A stretch of 5,216 nt of DNA from Nitrososphaeria archaeon (GTDB lineage: Archaea; Thermoproteota; Nitrososphaeria; Geothermarchaeales; JDFR-13). Of this stretch, positions 1 to 4,708 are shown piece by piece (position 1 is the first letter of the stretch; every line of letters starts with the position of its first letter). A program made the translations under genes and the position numbers. Location of the stretch: positions 1 to 5,216 of the forward strand of contig JALTNJ010000115.1 in the NCBI GenBank assembly GCA_027000765.1, in the 5' to 3' direction. The notes beneath the pieces are model-generated. The model was not told where the DNA came from. It saw only the letters and a program-made list of their open reading frames with translations, and did no database searches.

Positions 1-1
1 G

Positions 2-223
2 GAGACCCCGGTATACTCGCCTAGCATATTCATGGATATAGTCTCCATTTCTACGATCGCGGTATTCATCTTATCAAGTATATTTTTAACTTATGGCTCG
101 ACATGGGTATCTATACACTATGTCAATCTCCCCGCTCTGAGGCTTATAACTATATGGACACTTATCGTATCGGCTGCAGTTGTTGTGTATAGGGTTATAT
201 CCCGTAGGGAGATACCAGTGTAA
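2..223 (+). CDS. C-terminal end of an unrecognised membrane protein (5' partial)
   Basis: The frame ending at TAA 221-223 is open without a stop all the way to the left edge of the window, so this is most likely the tail of a longer gene. An internal ATG at 32 would give a 63-residue protein, but no Shine-Dalgarno sequence precedes it. The visible part has two hydrophobic segments suitable for membrane helices, roughly residues 11-31 and 42-63 of the fragment. They are joined by a short loop, and a basic end (VISRREIPV) probably lies in the cytoplasm. I recognise no family motif. It could be the last two helices of a polytopic transporter or enzyme, or a stand-alone small membrane protein. 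The next gene follows on the same strand after about 65 bases. Confidence 0.55.
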   Translation, partial: ETPVYSPSIFMDIVSISTIAVFILSSIFLTYGSTWVSIHYVNLPALRLITIWTLIVSAAVVVYRVISRREIPV

Positions 224-289
224 ATGATATTCTCTTTATTCCAAGAGTAATTTAGAGCTATGGGTATGCATTGTTATAGGGGAGGGGGG

Positions 290-820
290 TTGGCCATAGA
301 CATCTTCATATACATAGGAACGATGTTTTCACTGGCTTGGGGAGCCTATATCCTGATAAGGACAGCGGATACTCATCGCAAAGGAAAAACCTTGTCTCTA
401 GGGCTCTCCATCTCATGGTGGATACTCGACGCTCTGTGGATATCAATAGTCGGCGTCTCCGCATTATATGGGGTATGGAGTATTTCAATTAACCCTATGA
501 TTGGAGTCATAGGTGGCTTAGTATTAATCATAGTGGGAGTATTGCTTCTCACGCTGGGGGCTCTTGAGTTCCGCTCGATACGTAGGGTATCTGGTATAGA
601 GGCGTCGAGACTTATAACAACAGGGATATACAAGTGGAGTAGGAATCCACAGTTTCTAGGCTTCTTCCTAATCCTATTAGGGATCTCCCTCATCGGCACA
701 TCAGGATATGCATTGTACATGGCAATACATGCGATAGCATCTAGCCATATCTTTATAGTGAAGATTGAGAAGCCTTATCTAGGGAATATTTGGGGAAGAA
801 ATTCTCAGCTACAAATCTAG
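290..820 (+). CDS. Isoprenylcysteine/phospholipid methyltransferase-like membrane protein, frameshifted near its C-terminus
   Basis: The protein resembles the ICMT/PEMT superfamily of membrane enzymes that transfer a methyl group from S-adenosylmethionine to a lipid or prenylated substrate. About four hydrophobic segments are seen (residues 4-24, 42-66, 70-93, 122-158 counted from TTG 290). They are followed or interrupted by the family core G112-x-Y114-x3-R118-N119-P120-x3-G124 and the acidic E160, in the place of the family's Glu pair. Many members have RHP; RNP is seen here. I prefer TTG 290 because GGAGGGGGG (281-289) sits directly before it as a ribosome binding site. ATG 260 is the in-frame alternative and adds MGMHCYRGGG. 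After L164 the reading frame leaves the family pattern and stops at 820, while the missing tail lies one frame over at 783-863. The true substrate cannot be told. Family assignment is fairly secure; function of the broken protein is doubtful. Confidence 0.75.
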   Translation: MAIDIFIYIGTMFSLAWGAYILIRTADTHRKGKTLSLGLSISWWILDALWISIVGVSALYGVWSISINPMIGVIGGLVLIIVGVLLLTLGALEFRSIRRVSGIEASRLITTGIYKWSRNPQFLGFFLILLGISLIGTSGYALYMAIHAIASSHIFIVKIEKPYLGNIWGRNSQLQI

Positions 821-863
821 ATTGCCTAGATACGCTGGCTTCTCTAGAGAAAGTGAGAAATAA
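783..863 (+). other. Displaced C-terminal tail of the methyltransferase (frameshift remnant)
   Basis: In the frame one base ahead of the upstream gene, bases 783-860 encode 26 residues, beginning GIFGEEILSYKSRLPRY and ending at TAA 861-863. This is the usual ending of ICMT/PEMT-type proteins: an FG(E)E stretch, a Y..Y-like spacing, then a basic segment and PRY. The shift can be explained by one extra G in the GGG at 782-784 (giving Y-L-G-I-F-G-E-E), or by loss of two bases in the ATATTT stretch at 786-791 (giving Y-L-G-N-I-F-G-E-E, which keeps the family spacing better). The restored stop at 863 lies only 15 bases from the end of the convergent GYD gene, normal for this compact genome. Sequencing error, true mutation or recoding cannot be separated from this window. 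Confidence 0.8.
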
Positions 864-866
864 AAA
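858..866 (-). terminator. T-rich terminator candidate after the GYD gene
   Basis: Read on the minus strand, TTTTTATTT follows the GYD stop codon by about 12 bases. Archaeal transcription often ends at such T-rich tracts without a hairpin. It overlaps the end of the convergent methyltransferase tail. Placement is an inference from base composition only. Confidence 0.35.
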
Positions 867-878
867 GTAGGGGGAAGT

Positions 879-1166
879 TTATTTACGCATCTCACTAATG
901 AACTCATCGACCTTTATAGCAGGTAGTGTCATGGTTCTAACAGTGCCTCTACTAGCTAGCTCAACCATAGCCTTCATAACAGATAGGTTATCCTTAGCCT
1001 CAACAATATTAACAAAATCATATTCCCCGAATACGATATACTGCTCGAGAACCTTGACACCCATTTTCTCCAACTCGGCATTAACCTCCCTAATCCTCTC
1101 AGGCTTAGACTTGAGAGTCTTCGCCCCAGCATCGGTCAGCTTAGAAAGGATGACATAAACACCCAT
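879..1166 (-). CDS. GYD-domain protein of unknown function
   Basis: This 95-residue protein matches the small GYD family (COG4274 type) along its whole length. The name-giving motif appears as G47-E-Y-D50, followed by FVNIVEA. The other family hallmarks are an N-terminal strand (YVILSKLT), a helix with K21-P-E-R and EVNAELEKMG, then ASRGTVRTMTLPAI and a C-terminal helix VDEFISEM. The fold expected for the family is a compact ferredoxin-like alpha/beta domain, often oligomeric; no reaction or ligand is established. There is no signal peptide or membrane segment, so it should be cytoplasmic. ATG 1166 is preceded by GGTG (minus strand, about 1174-1178), a partial ribosome binding site at suitable distance. 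It lies downstream of acr3 on the same strand with a 139-base gap that holds its own likely promoter, so it is probably transcribed separately. Confidence 0.88.
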   Translation of the reverse strand: MGVYVILSKLTDAGAKTLKSKPERIREVNAELEKMGVKVLEQYIVFGEYDFVNIVEAKDNLSVMKAMVELASRGTVRTMTLPAIKVDEFISEMRK

Positions 1167-1171
1167 ACTTG

Positions 1172-1267
1172 AACACCAAGAAATTAATAAGGAGCTGGAG
1201 ATAAAAAGCCTTAAGAGAAAAGAGTTTTATTATATACTTTTCAAGATTCCAGTGGAAACTTGGTGTT
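1172..1267. repeat. 9-bp perfect inverted repeat flanking the GYD promoter/leader
   Basis: AACACCAAG at 1172-1180 and its exact reverse complement CTTGGTGTT at 1259-1267 are separated by 78 bases. The arm nearest the GYD gene contains the GGTG ribosome binding site of that gene on the minus strand. In a transcript reading through from acr3, the two arms could pair and cover it. A transcript from the TATA box near 1232 would lack the distal arm. A chance match of this length in a spacer of this size is not negligible. Confidence 0.4.
1225..1242 (-). promoter_or_regulatory. Candidate TATA/BRE promoter for the GYD gene
   Basis: On the minus strand the sequence is GAAAAGTATATAATAAAA: a purine-rich BRE-like part followed by a TATA-like part centred near 1232. 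Initiation about 26 bases downstream would fall near 1206, leaving a leader of about 40 bases with the GGTG ribosome binding site. A second, weaker box, GCTTTTTA (1209-1202), could give a leader of about 13 bases. No experiment supports either. Confidence 0.42.
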
Positions 1268-1305
1268 TTATCACATAGGATTCAGATGTTAGGGATAGGA
1301 TAAGG

Positions 1306-2361
1306 TTAGAATAGGCGGTTTTTCAGCCATAGAGCAACGTTCACCAAACTAATCATAACTGGAACCTCTACCAAGGGCCCTATAACCGTGGCGAAAGCCT
1401 CTTTAGAGGCTAGGCCGAAGACGGCTACAGCCACGGCTATAGCGAGCTCAAAATTATTGCTTGCAGCGGTAAAGCTTAGGGTAACCGTTCTCTTGTAGTC
1501 TAATCTAGATAGGTAGCCTAATGCAAATGATAAGAAGAACATGACTACAAAATATGATATTAATGGAGCCGCCACCATACCGACGTCAAACGGGAGCCTG
1601 ACAATGTACTCGCCCTTAAGGGAAAACATTACGACTATAGTGAATAATAATGCCAGTAAAGATGTTGGGCTTAACCTGGGTATAAGGACATTCTCATACC
1701 AGTCTCTCCTATTAGTCTTGATGAAATAGAGCCTAGTCGCGATTCCGCCGAAGAAGGGTATCCCCAGATAGATCAATACAGATTTAGCTATTTCAAAGAG
1801 AGAAATATCGACGACAGCGCTTGAGCCGGAGATCCATGAACTAACTAGTGTTATGTAGAAATATGCTAGGACAGAGTATAAAACAACTTGGAAGACTGAG
1901 TTGAGAGCTACGAGTATGGCAGCCCACTCATTATCCCCTTCAGCAAGGTCATTCCACACTATCACCATCGCTATGCATCTAGCCAGACCCACTAGGATAA
2001 TACCATTTCTAAAACCGGGGTAAGCCCCTAGAAATATCCATGCGAAGATAAACATTATAAGAGGCCCAGCAATCCAGTTCAAGACTATAGACAGAGAAAG
2101 CATCCTCTTGGAGCCGGAGATTGTTAGGACCTTCCTCATCTCCTCATATCTAACCTTCGCTAAAGGAGGATACATCATCCAGATGAGGCCGATGGCGATA
2201 GGTATAGAAGTTGTACCCACCCTCAGAGAACTTATTATATCTGATATCTCTGGGAATACATAGTCTAGGCTTATGCCTATAAACATCGCGAGGAATATCC
2301 AGAGTGTAAGAAACCGGTTCAAAGGCGAAAGCTGACTATCAGAGCTACCGCTAGGATCCAT
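1306..2361 (-). CDS. acr3: ACR3-family arsenite efflux permease
   Basis: This is a polytopic inner-membrane carrier of the ACR3 (bile acid/arsenite transporter) superfamily, about 351 residues with around ten hydrophobic helices, the normal family size. It expels arsenite, and sometimes antimonite, driven by the membrane potential or proton gradient. The diagnostic block GLARCIAMVIVWNDLAEGD is present, with its cysteine at 129 (numbered from ATG 2361). Helix 9 carries AASNNFELAIAVAVAVFG with Glu305. As I recall, the equivalents of this Cys and Glu are essential in the Corynebacterium glutamicum Acr3. The start could be ATG 2367 (adds Met-Tyr) or ATG 2361. I prefer 2361 because it is 28.5 bp from the centre of the shared TATA box, fitting a leaderless message, whereas 2367 is too close. 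The gene is divergent from arsR, which strongly supports the role. No arsenate reductase is seen nearby. Confidence 0.95.
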   Translation of the reverse strand: MDPSGSSDSQLSPLNRFLTLWIFLAMFIGISLDYVFPEISDIISSLRVGTTSIPIAIGLIWMMYPPLAKVRYEEMRKVLTISGSKRMLSLSIVLNWIAGPLIMFIFAWIFLGAYPGFRNGIILVGLARCIAMVIVWNDLAEGDNEWAAILVALNSVFQVVLYSVLAYFYITLVSSWISGSSAVVDISLFEIAKSVLIYLGIPFFGGIATRLYFIKTNRRDWYENVLIPRLSPTSLLALLFTIVVMFSLKGEYIVRLPFDVGMVAAPLISYFVVMFFLSFALGYLSRLDYKRTVTLSFTAASNNFELAIAVAVAVFGLASKEAFATVIGPLVEVPVMISLVNVALWLKNRLF

Positions 2362-2385
2362 ATACATTTGAAGTCATAACAACAT

Positions 2386-2393
2386 ATTTAAAT
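2386..2393. promoter_or_regulatory. Palindromic TATA box, probably shared by acr3 and arsR
   Basis: ATTTAAAT is its own reverse complement and lies in the 56-bp acr3/arsR spacer. Its centre (2389.5) is 28.5 bp from the A of ATG 2418 (arsR, plus) and 28.5 bp from the A of ATG 2361 (acr3, minus). That is the distance expected when an archaeal TATA box directs initiation at or just before the start codon. Neither start has a Shine-Dalgarno sequence, which agrees with leaderless mRNAs. No better TATA-like box is seen in the spacer. Confidence 0.6.
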
Positions 2394-2394
2394 C

Positions 2395-2413
2395 TATAGA
2401 AACGATATCTATA
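2395..2413. promoter_or_regulatory. Candidate ArsR operator (inverted repeat)
   Basis: TATAGA (2395-2400) and TCTATA (2408-2413) form an inverted repeat with a 7-base spacer containing the start of a GATATC palindrome. It lies between the shared TATA box and the arsR start, and borders the TATA box where the BRE of the acr3 promoter should lie. A winged-helix ArsR dimer bound here could block both promoters. The arms are short and AT-rich, so chance occurrence is possible. Confidence 0.4.
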
Positions 2414-2417
2414 TCTG

Positions 2418-2795
2418 ATGAATGGAGAGTTGGAGAAACGGTTGAAACGTTTGTTATCATGCAGGTCATATAAGGAGGAGGACGTTGGGAGATATCTAAG
2501 GGAGCTAAGGAGATTTGCACAGGAAGTCGGTGATGAGGAATCCTTTAGGAAGATGGAGAGGTTCTTCAAGGCATTAGCCGACTCAACGAGGTTAAGGATA
2601 ATCAAGATGCTGGAGAATAGAGAACTGTGTGTCTGTGAGGTTATGGCTGCACTTGACTTAACTCAGACCAATGCATCATATCATCTAAATATGTTGGAGA
2701 GAGCAGGGATTGTGAAGAAGACGCGTAGAGGGAAATGGGTCTTCTATAGCCTCGTTAAACCAGAGGTAACTAGGTTAATAGATCAAATCAGTTGA
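2418..2795 (+). CDS. arsR: ArsR-family arsenite-responsive repressor
   Basis: This 125-residue winged-helix regulator should bind the acr3/arsR spacer as a dimer and release it when As(III) or Sb(III) binds. The core starts near residue 46: FFKALADSTRLRIIKMLE, then E69-L-C71-V-C73-E, the ArsR metalloid motif. Next come the recognition helix (TQTNASYHLNMLERAGIV) and the beta wing (KKTRRGKWVFYSL). The third cysteine of the E. coli plasmid ArsR motif (ELCVCDLC) is replaced by Met76. A charged helical extension of about 45 residues precedes the core and carries Cys15, a possible extra ligand. ATG 2418 has no ribosome binding site and fits a leaderless message from the TATA box at 2386-2393. ATG 2553 (Met46) would give only the core but is weakly supported. 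Divergence from acr3 makes the role secure. Confidence 0.93.
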   Translation: MNGELEKRLKRLLSCRSYKEEDVGRYLRELRRFAQEVGDEESFRKMERFFKALADSTRLRIIKMLENRELCVCEVMAALDLTQTNASYHLNMLERAGIVKKTRRGKWVFYSLVKPEVTRLIDQIS

Positions 2796-2854
2796 CATTA
2801 TAATCCCTTGCCTATCTCTATTGGAGAAGTTGGAATTAGATTAGACTTATTGGA

Positions 2855-2861
2855 TTTAACT
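2855..2861 (+). promoter_or_regulatory. Possible TATA box of the glycoside hydrolase gene
   Basis: TTTAACT centred near 2858 is about 26 bp before ATG 2884, which would give a leaderless message from that ATG. CTTATT at 2846-2851 is an alternative, pointing to initiation near TTG 2872. The arsR-hydrolase gap (2796-2871) shows nothing else distinctive. Confidence 0.3.
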
Positions 2862-2883
2862 CTTAATAGATTTGAGTAGGTTT

Positions 2884-3975
2884 ATGGTTATTGTGAGGTA
2901 TAGGTATATAGCATTATTCCTAATTCTAGCGATTATAGGGATTGTTTTTATCAGCCTATATAATGAGAACCGGCTGAACATGGGTAGGGATAACGATATA
3001 GATACTAATGATAACGGTCAGACCTTACCAATATCGAAGAGGACTTTCTACATAGGTCTGGTTCCCACGCCACGAAATTCACCTAATAGCTCCTTTGAGG
3101 AAATCGTCGCTGCTTATGAAGAGACAGGTAGGATTGCCGAGATATGCATGATATGGGTTAGGGATCAGGGTATAGGAGAATACGAGCTGTTGAAGAAGAA
3201 CCGGGTGATCGAGGCGGCGAGGAACTATGGGCTTAAGGTATTTGTCACCCTAAACTTCGCAACCATCAAGAAAGTGGAGGGCGGGTTAAAATATGTCATC
3301 GATGCCCCTCAGGGGATACCGGCCAACTTATCGGATCCTGTGTTTAGGAGTAGGTGGGTGGAGGAAGCGAGGAACATAGCTTCTGAGTTTAAACCAGAGT
3401 ATTTTTCCCTCGGCAACGAGATAAATGACTTTTTCTACCTAAATCCAGATGAGTTCAATAGTTATCTCAGCCTTTTTGAAGAGGCTAAAACCGCTATTAA
3501 GAGCGTCTCTCCCCATACAAAAGTCTTGGTAGTATTTTCTTATAATCATTTGGTCGAGAATGGCCAGTGGAATATGTTGGAGGAGTTCAATGATAAAGTG
3601 GATCTTATCGGCTTAACGACATACCCGTGGAAACAGTTTAATACACCAAAGGATATACCAGACGACTATTACCTGAGGCTGAGGAAATATGTTTCGAAGC
3701 CTATTGCCTTCACAGAGATAGGCTGGGTCTCAGACCCGCCGAGTTCAGAGAAACAGCAGTCAGAATTCCTACTGAGGTTTCTAGAGCTAACAAAAGGTCT
3801 TGATATTGAGATGGTTAACTGGCTATTCCTACATGAAATACAGATACAGGGCACCGTAGGCATGTTTACAAATCCAAGAACCGGGACAATAGCCCTAAAG
3901 AAAAGCGACGGAACAGAGAAAGATATCTACTGGCTATGGATAGATCTGAAGAATATTCCATTAAAAGAGGCTTAG
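2884..3975 (+). CDS. Membrane-anchored or secreted clan GH-A glycoside hydrolase-like protein
   Basis: The protein (363 residues from ATG 2884; 367 from the alternative TTG 2872) begins with a basic stretch (RYRY) and one hydrophobic segment (IALFLILAIIGIVFISLY), a signal peptide or membrane anchor. A polar Asp/Asn-rich linker of about 25 residues follows, so the catalytic domain should face outward. The rest reads as a TIM barrel of clan GH-A: strand 4 ends in Y-F-S-L-G-N-E (acid/base Glu, residue 183 in TTG numbering), strand 6 has DLIGLTTYPW, strand 7 has AFTEIGW (nucleophile Glu282), and strand 8 has VNWLFLHE with Trp317. Both catalytic glutamates are therefore present and the enzyme may be active on a beta-linked polysaccharide. 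I cannot fix the family; GH53, GH5 or GH17-like relatives are possible. ATG 2884 is favoured by the TATA spacing. It follows arsR after a gap and probably has its own promoter. Confidence 0.8.
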   Translation: MVIVRYRYIALFLILAIIGIVFISLYNENRLNMGRDNDIDTNDNGQTLPISKRTFYIGLVPTPRNSPNSSFEEIVAAYEETGRIAEICMIWVRDQGIGEYELLKKNRVIEAARNYGLKVFVTLNFATIKKVEGGLKYVIDAPQGIPANLSDPVFRSRWVEEARNIASEFKPEYFSLGNEINDFFYLNPDEFNSYLSLFEEAKTAIKSVSPHTKVLVVFSYNHLVENGQWNMLEEFNDKVDLIGLTTYPWKQFNTPKDIPDDYYLRLRKYVSKPIAFTEIGWVSDPPSSEKQQSEFLLRFLELTKGLDIEMVNWLFLHEIQIQGTVGMFTNPRTGTIALKKSDGTEKDIYWLWIDLKNIPLKEA

Positions 3976-3995
3976 TATTGTGATTTTAGACCTAT

Positions 3996-4010
3996 ATTTA
4001 TTTTTTCCTT
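3996..4010 (+). terminator. T-rich terminator candidate after the hydrolase gene
   Basis: ATTTATTTTTTCCTT begins about 20 bases after the hydrolase stop. It contains a run of six T, typical of archaeal U-tract termination. It overlaps the last codons of the convergent permease, where the same bases encode the Arg-Lys-Lys end. Confidence 0.5.
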
Positions 4011-4708
4011 AGTAGGAGGATCGCTCCTATTAAGTATATCATTAATATGATTAGTGATAGATATAGTAGGTTTATATCCACAGGTTCAACTTCAAGAAGC
4101 TTTTTTATTATCAGTGAGGTTGCTGTCCCTGGACTTAATAGTGATAGGTATGCAAGTGGTGTAGGAAGTAGTTTTATTGAATAGTATACCGGTGATAGAT
4201 ACACGAATGATGTGTATAATAGGCCTGTGACTCTAAAGAGGGTTATGGTATACTCGATCTTACCTGCGAGGTAATAGCCTAATAACGTTGACACTATCCA
4301 AGATACTAGGATTGGAGGTATAATCACAAGTATTTCTATAGTGAGGTTAAGGAGGATAACCAGGATTATTGTAAATATGACGAGGGTAATGAATGAGGCG
4401 AAGCTTACTCCTATTGAGAAGCCAAATATAAATATCAGTGGATTTACTGGAGAAGCCTGTATCATATCATAGAACTTGCTTTTCTTAAGGGCATGGAGAT
4501 CTGGTGGAAGCTGGAGAATACCGGGTGACATTGAAAGCGCTGTTATACCGCCTATAAGCGCATATGGAAGATAATCAATACCCCCGATAAAAACTAGGAG
4601 GATTATTATGGCGAGTGTATTAAAGAGGACAAGGATATGTGCCGCAGGCTGCTTTATAAGATATCCTTTTAGGAAGAACCTCATAACACCTATTAAATCT
4701 CTAGCCAT
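3998..4708 (-). CDS. ABC-2 type transporter permease
   Basis: This is a 236-residue integral membrane protein with about six hydrophobic helices, the usual plan of ABC-2 exporter permeases. A cytoplasmic amphipathic start (MARDLIGVMRFFLKGYL) is followed by helix pairs. The region DLHALKKSKFYDMIQASPVNPLIF is the typical cytoplasmic loop before helix 3, and a late periplasm-side motif LLSPGTATSLI precedes the last helix and the basic end LLLRKK. It would form the membrane pore for the ATPase encoded just upstream. The preferred start is ATG 4708, with GGTGAT (minus strand, 4725-4720) as ribosome binding site 10 bases before it. GTG 4723 is the longer alternative but leaves no room for a binding site. 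ATG 4708 overlaps the ATPase stop by 8 bases, suggesting translational coupling. Substrate unknown; drugs, peptides, lipids or polysaccharides are all possible in this family. Confidence 0.85.
   Translation of the reverse strand: MARDLIGVMRFFLKGYLIKQPAAHILVLFNTLAIIILLVFIGGIDYLPYALIGGITALSMSPGILQLPPDLHALKKSKFYDMIQASPVNPLIFIFGFSIGVSFASFITLVIFTIILVILLNLTIEILVIIPPILVSWIVSTLLGYYLAGKIEYTITLFRVTGLLYTSFVYLSPVYYSIKLLPTPLAYLSLLSPGTATSLIIKKLLEVEPVDINLLYLSLIILMIYLIGAILLLRKK

Noticed and set aside
373..720. Minus-strand open frame across the methyltransferase
   Set aside because: Antisense to hydrophobic coding sequence; the composition (many Pro, Arg, Ile-Pro pairs) is typical of a shadow frame.
898..1158. 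Open frame on the plus strand opposite the GYD gene
   Set aside because: It is the antisense shadow of a well-recognised family protein and has no family resemblance or ribosome binding site.
2472..2481. Strong Shine-Dalgarno-like AAGGAGGAGG inside arsR, suggesting a later start
   Set aside because: No in-frame start codon lies at suitable distance; TTG 2485 is in another frame and stops after four codons. The bases simply encode Lys-Glu-Glu.
2351..2605. Minus-strand open frame overlapping the arsR start and the ars promoter
   Set aside because: It runs antisense to arsR, whose core is unmistakable, and overlaps acr3; its translation is Ser/Tyr/Arg-rich without any motif.
2791..2804. TTGACA next to TATAAT-like sequence after arsR, resembling a bacterial promoter
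   Set aside because: The two elements are adjacent rather than 16-18 bp apart, and the host appears to be archaeal.
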